The translations under genes were made by a program, and so were the position numbers. Shown here piece after piece: positions 11,752 to 24,164 of a DNA stretch of 64,000 nt. The notes below the pieces were generated by a model that was not told where the DNA came from, made no database searches, and worked only from the letters and a program-made list of their open reading frames with translations. Origin of the DNA: Rosellinia necatrix (lineage: Eukaryota > Ascomycota > Sordariomycetes > Xylariales > Xylariaceae); the NCBI GenBank assembly GCA_021209875.1, contig JAGYVD010000002.1, positions 5,766,001 to 5,830,000 of the forward strand. Reading direction: 5' to 3'. Each line of letters begins with the position of its first letter. Positions within the stretch are counted from its first letter, which is position 1.

Positions 11752-12861
11752 CTAGACACTCTGGCTAGCTACATATGTCGGGCTGAAGAGGTAATCCACA
11801 TAGCCCACAGGTGAGCCGACGGTGTAAAAGGTTCCTCGTTCGTATGCACTGAGCTCAAGGCCCTCCTTAATCCGATATACTAGGTCCGGGTTTGACACGA
11901 AGTGCCTCCCAAATATAACGATAATATCCTTGTCCGGATGCTCTTCATCGACGAGCCTCTTTGCATCCGCCGGCTTATAACCCCCGGCGACAAGGAGCGG
12001 TCCGTCCCAGAGCTCATAGGCGAAGTCTAGCCGCTCAAGGCCGTCGTCGTCGTCGTCTACGCTTCCAGACACACGGGACTCAACAAGGTGAAGGTACGCT
12101 AGATTCAACAGGCCAATCCTGCTGATGACATCTGAAAATTGCGGAACCGGGTCCTTCATCTTCATGCCTTGGAACGAACTCCAGGGACTGAGACGGATCC
12201 CAAGGCGTTCTGGGCCGATGGCGTGGGCGACAGCCTTCGCGATGTCGTCAATGAAGCGAGATCTGTTTTCGATACTTCCGCCATACTCATCGCTGCGCGT
12301 GTTGCTGACGTCTTGGATAAACTGGTCGATGAGATAGCCGTTCGCGCCGTGGCATTCGACGCCGTCGAAGCCAGCCTCGATCGCGTTCTCCGAGGCCGTC
12401 ACGAAGTCGCGAACAGCCTGCCGAATCTCCTCGGTCGTCATGGCGCGAGGCGTCGGAGCGCCTTCGTGAAACGGGATGGCGCTAGGTCCCACGATGCTGA
12501 CGCCCTCCTGCTTCGCCACGTCGGCGTCCGCGGCGCGGCCCATGGCGAAGAGCTGGCAGAAGATGAAGCAGCCTTTGCTGTGGACTTCGTCGGTGATGGC
12601 CTTCCACGCGGCGATTTGCTCTTCGCTCCATATCCCAGGCGCATGGGGGAACCCTCCGCATGCGGCCGGCGAGACGAAGGTACCCTCGGATATAATCAAT
12701 GTGCCGGGCACTGATGCGCGCTGGCCGTAGTATGTCTTCATCAAGGGGGTCGGCACGTGTTCGATGGTCGCTCGGAGACGAGTCAGCGGAGCCATCCCGA
12801 TACGATGCTTCACTTCGATATTGCCTATGCGCACAGGCTTGAAAAGGCGTGATTCAGCCAT
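11752..12861 (-). CDS. NADH:flavin oxidoreductase, old yellow enzyme family
   Basis: FMN-dependent ene-reductase of the OYE family (TIM barrel), which reduces activated C=C bonds with NAD(P)H. Single exon, 369 aa, ATG at 12861. Seen: FMN-site APLTRLRA (residues 24-31, with the conserved Thr), IISEGTFVSP (56-65), the signature CHGANGYLIDQF with the His171/Asn174 substrate pair and Tyr176, NTRSDEYGGSIENRSRF (187-203), GIRLSPW, VAGGY and FGRHFVSNPDL near the C-terminus. The usual aromatic residue after QL is replaced (QLFAMGRA instead of QLWH-type), and SVDDDDDG near residue 268 is an unusual acidic insert. It lies divergent to the transcription factor gene, suggesting joint control. Such enzymes act in detoxification and secondary metabolism; the true substrate is unknown. 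Confidence 0.92.
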   Translation of the reverse strand: MAESRLFKPVRIGNIEVKHRIGMAPLTRLRATIEHVPTPLMKTYYGQRASVPGTLIISEGTFVSPAACGGFPHAPGIWSEEQIAAWKAITDEVHSKGCFIFCQLFAMGRAADADVAKQEGVSIVGPSAIPFHEGAPTPRAMTTEEIRQAVRDFVTASENAIEAGFDGVECHGANGYLIDQFIQDVSNTRSDEYGGSIENRSRFIDDIAKAVAHAIGPERLGIRLSPWSSFQGMKMKDPVPQFSDVISRIGLLNLAYLHLVESRVSGSVDDDDDGLERLDFAYELWDGPLLVAGGYKPADAKRLVDEEHPDKDIIVIFGRHFVSNPDLVYRIKEGLELSAYERGTFYTVGSPVGYVDYLFSPTYVASQSV

Positions 12862-13514
12862 GATAAGAGGGCTATGAGGGCAGTATGACGAGATGCTCCA
12901 GGAAGTATATAGCAGGAGGTATGTAGGAGGATGTATGACAGTACGGCCGCGTAGTGTTGGCTTGGTCTGAACATATGATAGACGAGATCCCCAACGCCTT
13001 GGGCACCAGGGTTTTTATACACCTCGAGGTCATCATGGGACAATACTGGGGCTCGTTACAGCGCATAACACCAAAGGAAGCTTACATATCAGATGAATAA
13101 AGGTAGCAGCAGATATGGAAAAGGAACCAGAGTTTACAGTCAGAAGCGGAGATAGAGTCCAATTAAGGGAAATAGATACTACCCAATACGGAAAATAGAT
13201 GTTTCCGAAAAAGGGTTTAACTAGGTTATTTTCGAAAGGCGCCCTCCTTCTGCTGCTCTACAGTAGTGTACACTAAACACCACTAAACACCTACGCTAGA
13301 CAGGGGTTAGGTGATTTATAAGCTGGAGATGCCGTGAACTTGACGACATCCTGTTGCCGTTGCCGCATCCACTATTCTGCACTGTAGTAGACCCCCCCAA
13401 AAGTGTAACATCAAACGGACTATCATTCGAGCTCTGTATAGCGACTGAGGTGTATTTGCGGCTTACATATCGCATTAGTCAAGCCGCTCGCTCGCATACT
13501 GCGCACCCCTTGCC
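12862..13514. promoter_or_regulatory. divergent promoter region, OYE reductase and transcription factor
   Basis: About 650 bp separate the two divergent start codons, so the region carries both promoters. It contains a direct repeat of ACTAAACACC around 13272-13291. No ORF of note. Confidence 0.5.
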
Positions 13515-15328
13515 ATGGCGTCATCAAGTCACAGTTCCAAGGGGAGCGAGATCGACAGTGAAACGGGTAGGTGAGGCAACTAACTCTGAGGCCATTGCGT
13601 ATCGTCTCGCCCGCTAACCTTTGAGAGGCCGGCGTTTTCGGTTCGTGTCCATGCAGGCCCCGGATGAGCCGAGGGACCAGATGGCGAGGCGCCGTGCCAG
13701 ATCACATGCCGTAAAGCAAGCTCTTCAGGACAAGCGAACGCTCCAACAAAACTCAAGTGATCATTTTCGCGTGGTCGGCTTACAAGATGGCACCCGGGGA
13801 GTTATAGGGAAGGAGGCGCAAGCCAGGGCTACGCCTATGCCGTTCTTTTGCCGCCTGTCTGCAGGCGTCCTCGACCCATTCCATAGCCTTGCGGTAGATT
13901 CGTCAAGGTTGCAGGCATTTCTTAGCGATCGTAAGCCCTCTAGTGCCGCCGGGCTGCATTGGGTACATTGGGTAGGCTTACAGTGTTTGCGCTAGATAGA
14001 ACCCGGCAGGCCCCTGAACCGGTCTTCAGTGTCACGAAAGAGCTTGGCTTCCAGAGCTTTCGCTCGGTTTTCCGAACTGGCCTGATCGATGCGGCTCTCA
14101 TATGCGCCGTTATGCTCTCGTTGGCATTTGAAGCGGCCGGAGGCAACATCAACAGAGAATGTCTCCGGTATAGGGGGCGAGCAATCGGCCACGTCCGCGA
14201 GAGGATGGATTCCCCGGCCGAGGCTACTTCGGAATCAACAATTGGGGCCATTCTGCTGCTCGCTGGGGTGGAGGTTCGCAAGCCTTACTCCTTGTCCTTA
14301 GATACTTTCTTTGTACTCGGAACCGCGTTTGGCTGATGACTGGATTCTCCAGGCCCGTCTCGGAATGACCTCCCAAGTACAGCTTCACATGGGAGCGGTG
14401 CGTCTGCTCCTTGATATCTGCCGGACTAAGGGTATCTACCTGACTGGTGGAATCAAGCGAGCAATATTTTGGTTAGCAGGGATGCGTTCGTCTCATGATC
14501 TTTGCTCACATCCGTTGCTAGGCAAGATTTAAATTCGTCAATTCTCGCGGGATCTAGTCGGATTGTTGATCACACAACGTTTGCTGAGCTTCAGTGGTCA
14601 CGCGATCCATTCTCCCCGACTTTCTTTCAGCTACCGCCTAGATTTCAGTCGTGCGCGCACCTCCTCACGAAAGAATTCACCGATGTGCTTGAGGATTTAC
14701 ACGCATTGCAGTGCATCCGAAATCTCTCCACCCCGACCAATTGTGATTCGATGATGATGGCACATATTAACAATCATACGGCATCCATTCAATCTCGGCT
14801 TATGAGCCTGCAGGATCTTTCCCCTGCCATGTCTTGCTGTCAACTTGCGGCATACCTCTGCTCTGTTATGCTATGCTGCAAAGTTTGGTGTGCTCTGGTG
14901 ATTCCCGTATGTAAATCACAGCAGTTCCGTTCCCTGTCTTGTTCTGTTAAGAATCGCAACACGTGTCTAAGTAGCATTGACTGCGAAATATCCACCTCCC
15001 ACTCCTTGCAACACTCCGCTAACTCTGTCATCCATAGTCCCGTGTGTCATCGCAGTTGCTTCGGGCCCTACAACAAGCTGGCGACGACCCTGTATGGGAT
15101 GATCATTCTGATCTGCTAACATGGATTTTATTTATTGGCGGTGCATTTGCCCCGTATGGGATGGCTCGCTCTAACTATAGTGTACTGCTGCGCTCAAAAT
15201 ATGCCTCTAGCGTCGGGAGCCTATACGGGTCTTGGCCGGAACTACTTGACATATTGAAAGGGTTTATCTGGTCGGACAGAGCGTTCATGCCTCAGGTTAA
15301 GGTGTTTTGGGAAGAGGTCTTCACGTAA
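13515..15328 (+). CDS. fungal-specific transcription factor domain protein, six exons, no Zn2Cys6 finger
   Basis: Predicted nuclear regulator of the fungal-specific transcription factor family (Fungal_trans_2 / DUF3468 type). No single frame is long, but six exons join in phase: 13515-13566, 13628-13930, 13984-14273, 14353-14471, 14522-14906 and 15038-15328 (1440 nt, 479 aa). Donors include GTAGGT, GTAAGC and GTATGT; branch points CGCTAAC precede exons 2 and 6. Seen: N-terminal MASSSHSSKGSEIDSETG, then FRFVSMQAPDEPRDQ and RRRARSHAVKQAL, the start block of this family. Next come DPFHSLAVDSSRLQAFL, TSESTIGAILLLAGVEARLG across the exon 3/4 junction, GIKRAIFWQDLNSSIL across exon 4/5, and PELLDILKGFIWSDRAFMPQ near the end. 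Exon 3 has a second in-frame acceptor (13996). No Cys6 cluster is visible, as in many members. It could control the adjacent hydrolase and reductase (inference). Confidence 0.85.
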
Positions 15329-17641
<2,313 letters not shown>

Positions 17642-18107
17642 CTGCATGGTGGATCTGCTGGCCTAACGAGAAGGGGCAAGCTTTAAGAGGGCTTGGGGGG
17701 AAGGAGAGGCTAGAGGCGAATGGTTTTTCTTCTCGCGATAAGCCAAGAAGGAAGTGTATAACGAATTTCCTTTGTATTTTCACGCGCTGGGGTTCTCAAA
17801 TCCAGAGATGAAGCCTCATGCGCATGCGATTTCTCGTTTTACGGAGAACATCTCAACGATAAACGAGCCATAGAATAGCTACAAAAAAAAAAAAAAAAAG
17901 GAATCAAGCATCAAGCAATCGAAAGGATTGGCTGGAAGTTGTTCACTTTCATGCATGCAACCAACAGACGACTCAGTCGATTTCCCAGATTTATCATAAT
18001 CAATTGCATGGACGTGACGTAGTAAGACGTATAGGACGAGTTATAGTATGGTATAGTATGGTATGGTATGGTATGGTATGATATAAGGTATACTGATAGA
18101 TAAGTAC
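17642..18107. other. intergenic between convergent genes, with GGTAT microsatellite
   Basis: Holds an A-run at 17882-17899 and an impure (GGTAT)n tract at about 18044-18082. No gene seen. Confidence 0.6.
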
Positions 18108-18753
18108 TTATATAGCCGCTGCGCTCTCTAAAGAGGACGACGGCGCGATCTGGCGACTTAAGAGCAGAAACGCGTTCTCGACTAAGATCCAGCTCAGGTC
18201 CCACTCGGCCCATCCGCACCTGTTGTTGTGAGCCAGCCCGCCACTACCACTACCACTACCACTACCACTACTACGACTAGCTCCCGCAAGTTGCGCCCCA
18301 TCATGATCCTTCGCGCGCCCCTGCCGCGGCGGCATCTCCCGCGCCGCCGCCGCCGCATCCGGGGGGATGTGCGCGACGCTGTCGTGGCCGCAACGCGCAC
18401 AGCTTCCCCCACCGCCACCTCCACCGCCACCAGACGATGAGGAGGGGGATGAAGATGACGATGATGCGCAGTGGTCGTAATCGCGACACGGGCAACGGCG
18501 GCGGTCCTTACCCTCTTCGCCGCCGTGGTGGTGGTGGTGGTAGTGGTCGTGATCGGCGCCGCAGGCGCGGATCTCGCGCGGGCCGTGCTTGCGGCGGCCG
18601 CGGGGCGAGCGGTGCCCGAGGGCCGCGTACGGCCGCGGGTCCCAGTTCGTGTAGCGCCGGAGCAGGCGCGCCAGGCCGGCGCGGAACAGGGTGTGAGACG
18701 CGCGCGCGTGGCCGCAGGCGCAGGTGTAGGCGGGAGCCGCGGAGGCGGGCTGC

Positions 18754-18794
<41 letters not shown>

Positions 18795-19664
18795 CGGCGC
18801 CATGTCGAAGTCGGCGCAGACACAGCCTGGCTCCTCGCACCCCGCGATCTGGGACAGACGCGTCTTCATCCCCGTCCTCGTCCCCGTCCCCGTCCCTGCG
18901 CGGGGTAGCTGCGCCCCGCCTTTCCTATCCGTCTCGGGCCTCCGTCTGCTTGTTGGTGTTGTCGTTGTCGTCGTTGTTGTCGTCGTCGTCGTCATGATCA
19001 TCGGATCCACGTGTCCCAGACCGGCGTAGTACTCCTCGAGCACGCGACCGCAGAGCACGAGGGTGGCGCTGTCGCGGGGCGCGCCGACGGCGTCGAGCGC
19101 GCGGCGCTGCCTCTCCCGCAGCCTCGCCGCCGCTACTATTGCCGCTGCTTCCGGGCGCGTCGCCGTCGCCGGCGCCGTGGTCGGCGCGAAGTAGGCGTCG
19201 GAGAACTGCCGCATGGCGTCGAGGAAGGTGTGGTCGCCGCACTGCGCCATGGCCAGGCGCGCGAGGACCTCCAGCATCGCGATCTCTTCGGCGCTGGCCA
19301 CGGCCTTCATGACGCCGCTCCCCTTCTCCCCTCCCCGCTTCCCCCCGGTCGTCTCCGTAAAGCGGTAGGCGCTTGCGTATTCGTGCCTCGGCGTCGCAAC
19401 GGACGAGGGGGGGGAGGGACATAGGGCCGATGGCCATAGCAGCGGCGCGGCCTTCCGGGCGCCTTGGAGCACCGTTCGTATGGAGACGTGCTGGCTGTCC
19501 TCGTACGAGGGAGGCGGGCTGTTGCTGCTTTTGCTGTCTTTCAAGAATTCCTCGATTGGCTCTTTTGGGTCCGTGGGAGGGTCCACGGGAGGGTCCGCGG
19601 GAGGGTCTGCGAGAGGCTTTTCATTGCCGGGACCCCGGAGCCAGCGGAAGAGCTGCATCATCAT
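18108..19664 (-). CDS. low-complexity protein with two Cys/His (CxC...CxCGHxxxSH) modules
   Basis: Hypothetical protein, 518 aa from the ATG at 19664 (MMMQLFRWLRGPG); an upstream extension would begin with GTG. N-terminus: Pro/Asp repeats (DPPADPPVDPPTDP), then SPPPSYE. The middle, about residues 110-215, is Ala/Arg-rich and helical (EEIAMLEVLARLAMAQ, AAAIVAAARLRERQRR) and is the only ordered-looking part. A poly-Thr tract follows. From about residue 275 come two similar Cys/His modules: GCVCADFD, a His-Pro repeat, then CACGHARASH; and CPCRDYDHC, poly-Ser and poly-Gly, then CARCGHDSVAH. Spacing suggests two metal sites of the C-x-C...C-x(1,2)-C-G-H-x4-H kind, somewhat like FAM221 proteins, with linkers expanded by microsatellites. 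High GC in this ORF opens long shadow frames on both strands. Role unknown; metal binding is inferred. Confidence 0.65.
18755..18795. repeat. GAGGGT microsatellite coding for His-Pro
   Basis: Six to seven copies of GAGGGT (plus strand) read HPHPHP on the minus strand between the first half-motif (GCVCADFD) and CACGH. It resembles a telomere-type repeat but lies inside the ORF. Confidence 0.75.
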
Positions 19665-20638
19665 ATCCTCTCCAGCAGCGGAGGGGCCGATGTACACAGT
19701 AGCTCAGCCTTCGCTTTAATAACCTCACTTGACAATTATTATTGGTTTGTAACGCTGAATTCACGCCGCTGATGTGTACTTAAATCAGATAGTTCATGAA
19801 ATAATTGGGTTGATGTTGGGTGCAATTCTGAGATGCAGGCTGCACATTTTCTCGCGCTTTTCAGCTTGGCCTCTCGGTGTCTCGGAAGTCGATAGCGTAG
19901 CAACACGTGGCGGCCGCCAAGATGGCTACGCAGGGCGAATGAAAGTACCAAGACAATAAACTCACCCGGAGCCATCAAGTTATCCCACTAAGACTAGCAG
20001 TATGTATGAGCCTTATGTGGTCGTGTTCACCCTCAAACCCAATCATTCGCCATGCCGGGTGTATAGACACTGCTGATTCTCAAGAGTTCGCTCGATATTG
20101 AATAGGGAATGCCTCGGGCTTAGGCACAATGAGGCTGAGTCATGGAGCTGACGGCTTAGCTTGTACCGCTATCCTCATCCCCTCATCGCAGTATTGCGCC
20201 ATGGCAACATAAATGAGTATAACCTCGTGTGAAATACTTAGCATTCCAGGTTGGATCGGTTCCAAGTCGGTGTTGGTAGTAATTCGCTAATATATCATAT
20301 TACCAATAGCACTAACAATCATTCATAGGGGATGTGATTCTGTTAGGGAGCGCCGCAAAACAGGTCGAGAAAAAGGTTGGAAGGCCCATCGTTAGGATGT
20401 ACCATCGGCGTTTGTCGAACAGATGGTCAAACAGACCCGAAAGGAGGATAGCAACTAGCCTTTCACAAAGACATATTGTTTATCAGTCCGTCATTGACAA
20501 TAGTATTAAAGCCGTAGCGACCCCGGTTATAGGTCGAGAGCAGATGACAATGAGCCGAGAACGCCAAAACAAAGCAACACAGAGAGTTTCAGCACAACTC
20601 TTTCATCGATCCAGCCAAACAAAGAAGCAAGCCGAAAA
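19665..20638. other. intergenic, nothing recognised
   Basis: Divergent promoter space between the low-complexity protein and the small Cys-rich gene. A plus ORF (20334-20822) overlaps the Cys-rich gene in another frame and has no motif. Confidence 0.5.
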
Positions 20639-20944
20639 ATGTGCCTCGAGCATTACCACGAGGTATACTGCACTCGATGTATGCGCACCGTCGGTACGGT
20701 CTTTACAGGTAAGCGCATCTACTGCAGCGCCTTTCACGAGTACGGGTTCTGCGACATCGAGGAATACCAACTCTGCAAGGCGTTCCGAACCAAAGCCCCC
20801 CCAGAATTGCCACGGAAGATGAACATTTACGCTCACGAATGCAATAGTGACTGTCCTCCTATCATGCTGAAGCGAGCATGGCACAAGCTAGTCTCCAAGG
20901 TGCGGAGAAGGCTGTATAGCTCGGGCTGTGTGGCCAAGCCATGA
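20639..20944 (+). CDS. small Cys-rich conserved-looking fungal protein
   Basis: Single-exon ORF of 101 aa from an ATG, MCLEHYHEVYCTRCMRTVG. Nine Cys (2, 11, 14, 29, 38, 46 and three more from about 68 onward) plus His5/His7 make a zinc-ribbon-like pattern likely; there is no signal peptide, so it is probably intracellular. A C-terminal basic stretch (KLVSKVRRRLY) follows. Similar short proteins beginning MC-x3-Y/H with CxxC are common in ascomycetes and usually unannotated. It lies about 135 bp from the stop of GWT1, tail to tail. Function unknown. Confidence 0.55.
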   Translation: MCLEHYHEVYCTRCMRTVGTVFTGKRIYCSAFHEYGFCDIEEYQLCKAFRTKAPPELPRKMNIYAHECNSDCPPIMLKRAWHKLVSKVRRRLYSSGCVAKP

Positions 20945-21079
20945 AGGACCGACAACCCACAAGGTGAAGCAGATTTTGTCTCATTTCATACTACCACATA
21001 GAATGCGATCCGATGCCGCCGGAAATGCCAGCTCTAAAATGCCGGTGTACAGGGTCTCTCCCCATTTCGATTAATCCTG

Positions 21080-22705
21080 CTACAGTTTAATAGACAACCC
21101 CCAAGCATCTAATGCAACGGCAATTGCTGTCACGATGGCGGCATACCCAACCAGTATTCCCATACTGGCGGTCGGTCCTACATCCAGCGTGGGGACTGTC
21201 ATGTTGACTAGTCCAGTCATCAGGTTCGCAATCAGGAAGAGAGCCAGTCCATTTCGATTGTAGGCTCGGAGCACCCTGCTTGTAGCGGCGTTGTATGCTT
21301 CCTGTTCGGCTTTGGAGTTGGTGGCGTTATAAAAGGCGGGGAAGAAGATCGTTTCTACGAGGCAACAAGCCAATAGCTGTGCCGAATTGAAGGCACCCAC
21401 CCATAGAACATAGGGGAGGTTGGCTAAGCGGCGAGAGACATCTAGGCCGGCGCCATAGCTGAAGCTAGTCGCGAAGAAGTAGAGAACAGTCCAGGTAGTA
21501 GTCCATACACCCATCCTAATTAATAGATTGGTTCGCTGTGTGGCGTGATTAGAGTTGCTACTTGTGCTGATACCTCTAGGCAAAATAAACATGCCCATGT
21601 CTTGCCCAGCCAGAAAAATGGCCAGGTAACCGACGAAGCTGCAGATACCCTCCCTGTTCATGGAGAATAGGCCCGTTCGCGGTGCCGTCAGTATGAAGGC
21701 TTTGAGAGATGTGCCTTCGAGTACAACCTGATGCGCAAGACCCAGAATGAGAGCCAGGGCGGCATACGAGGGTATCAGTTTGAGGACGGATTGGGAAATG
21801 GCGACAAACGGAGGGAGGAAGCCAAGAGTAAAGAAGAAGTTCCAGTGCACGCCATACTCGGTCACATGTTCGGCGTAGTCGAGTCCCTTGACGCTGATGA
21901 GGCGCACTATGCCCAGGACAAGGAGGGGAAGCGAGTGTCGCATAGAGTAGACGAGACGCTGGGACAAAGGAGTGGCGCGTCCCTCGGCTCTCTCTTTCAA
22001 CAGCGGCCGAGCCGCCACAATGCCAGCCGAGAAGACAAACGAGCCGACGCCCAAATCCATCAACGACGTGCCCCAGGTCTCCACCTTGGCGAAACGGCGA
22101 GGAAATATCCTGAAATCCACAGCCAGTATGGCGAGGCAAGTCAACACCAGCAAGGACCCCCGATATGTGGTCAAGAATGGCTTTATAGACAGGACTCCCA
22201 GGGCATCTGCAGACTTCTTCTGGGCTTGGACGGCTGGCGGAAGCTTTGGCTTCTTCCGTCTCGTTCCAACGGGGTTCGACGGGAATGCATAGACAAAGAG
22301 GGCGGGCACGAGGCAGAGGCCGCAGAGGAGCAGTGGTGTGTTCGAATAAAGGGTCATGGAGAGCAAAGCGCCGAGGACATTGAGGGAGAGGTCGACGAGG
22401 AAGCTCAGCGGTTTATATTGTTTGAAGAAGGACTGGCGAGATTGGAGGACGGACCATAGGATGAATGTGACCTGCAATTCCGGCGCGAATTAGCTCGCCG
22501 TCGAATGGAATAATGGCGACTATGCGCACGGGGGGAGGTGACAGCATAGGACGGGAGCTAGGTATACTACCTAGATAATATGTAACGAACGTACAGGTCC
22601 AACCGCGGTGACATAGTTGATCTCGGAGATGGAGCCTCCGGACAGGTTGGACACGAAGTCCTCCTTCAACTGCTTGTAATTCGTTGTATGGGCGGCGGCG
22701 GCCAT
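21080..22705 (-). CDS. GWT1: GPI-anchored wall transfer protein, inositol acyltransferase
   Basis: ER membrane enzyme that acylates the inositol of glucosaminyl-phosphatidylinositol, an early step of GPI-anchor synthesis (PIG-W in animals). Two exons, 22705-22595 and 22471-21080, phase 0, intron 123 nt (GTACGT...TGCAG), 500 aa, the usual size. Exon 1 encodes [20 protein letters not shown] and [14 protein letters not shown], the hallmark N-terminus with the family's Asn/Tyr-Lys block. Exon 2 has a dozen or so hydrophobic segments, with [60 protein letters not shown] and [14 protein letters not shown] as strongly conserved loops or helices. Nothing odd is seen. Confidence 0.95.
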
Positions 22706-24164
22706 TGTGATCGTAATTCCGCCACATTTACGAACATCTACTATCGGGTGGGTGAGAAGGAAGCATTGCGACTGGAGCTTGGGGGTTCCGGGAAGGGACA
22801 AGAGACGCGCAGCGCGCAGGGTTCTTTTTGACCAGATCTCAATTAACCCACCTTTAGGTAGGTAGGTAGGTACTGTCGCAGCGCGCTACGTCAACCGTTG
22901 GGTCCGGGATCTTGGTGGCTATTAGATTATCATGGGGTGATAAGGACAGACTAGCCCGAAAAAAGACGGTGGGGTGTTGAGGATGCAGGTGCTAGTGTGG
23001 CTTTTCGTACCGCCTAAAGAGCTACCTAGGTTAGGTAAATTTAGGCGACGCTAGGAAATTCCACAGCTGTGGGGGATCTGCTACGGATCTGCTACGGATC
23101 TGCTACGGATCTGCTACGGATCTGCCACTGAGCCTCTAGATCGCCAACGGTAAGGCTGTGGTTCCCTAGAATCATGTAACTATGCTGCCACCCAGCCACA
23201 CACCTACCTACCTACCTACCTTCACACGCCGGTGGTGATGCAAATATGTTTCATAATATATCATCAGCCTATGCACAACCCTTACGGCTTCTTGCAGGAA
23301 TTACGCAATTACCCGAAATATCACCTCCAATTCCTCACCTCTCTGTCTCTACAACAGGTCACATTAGATATCAGACAGGAGCCTTGAGAACACAGCAGCT
23401 TTGCCTCCCTCGTGTTATGCAACATCCAACATACTCTCACACCAGCCATAGACCTACAGCCAGTAGATGATGAAGCTCTACGAGGATCAAAAACACGTCA
23501 GCAATCATGCTATACGTTTGTCCCCAACATTGACCGATCAAATCTCACAAAGATAAGACTCTCGTTCCCATGTAACAACCCAAGCACTCCTACGTCAACT
23601 GCCCGTCTGGACACGATACGAGACACGATACGAGACGTGGCAATCCTCCCATCTTTGTCAAGGAGGCCACTCGCCGAAGAGGCAACATGGGCTTTCGGCT
23701 CCTTGGTTGTCTTGTATCCCGGCTGGGCTCTGCGCTCTTTCACTCCATCAGTCATCAGTCATACTCAGGCCACAGCAGATAAGCCCCTTTGTTCCAAGCC
23801 GCCGCGCGCCTCCCGCAAATTCACCCGATATCCAAGCACTTCTGCGCTTTCTTCGGCACGAGCTGCCGATGGAGTTGACATGTTTTGTCACGGTGATATT
23901 TGAACCCCGCCATGCCTTGAATATTCTTTGACCTGTTTTGTACCTCGCTTCCTCTTTCACCGTCCGGCCATGAGAGCTTTCACAAGCGCCACATTGCGCG
24001 GCATTGAATCATCGGGCCTTTAATATCATGGTGACCGGCCCTATATGATTAACGGATTCCTAATCTTGTCCGCATATTGACAATAACACCTAACCCAGGC
24101 CTCGGGAGCACTCATATACAGTATATCCGATAAGCCGCAAGCCCTTGCTTGCCTTCGTATCCCA
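22706..24164. other. intergenic / divergent promoter region
   Basis: About 1.45 kb between GWT1 and the next gene. It contains TAGGTAGGTAGGTAGGTA (from about 22855), the 11-bp tandem array at 23074-23126 and CTACCTACCTACCTAC (from about 23201). ORFs here (23246-23470, 23412-23903 and others) overlap in several frames and lack motifs. Confidence 0.5.
23074..23126. repeat. tandem array of GGATCTGCTAC
   Basis: Four perfect 11-bp copies and a partial fifth, between GWT1 and the next plus-strand gene. Not in a coding frame I can support. Confidence 0.85.

Noticed and set aside
12139..12714. 191-codon plus-strand ORF
   Set aside because: Lies antisense inside the old yellow enzyme gene, whose motifs are complete.
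18755..18795. Telomeric repeat
   Set aside because: The unit is GAGGGT, not the TTAGGG of filamentous ascomycete telomeres, and it is in frame inside an ORF.
18194..19437. Long overlapping ORFs on both strands (up to about 209 codons) across the GC-rich low-complexity gene
   Set aside because: They are shadows of the simple-sequence DNA: runs of Arg, Thr, Val or Pro without motifs. The minus frame with paired Cys/His modules is the only coherent one.
21731..22459. 242-codon plus-strand ORF
   Set aside because: Antisense shadow of GWT1 with a charged composition and no motif.
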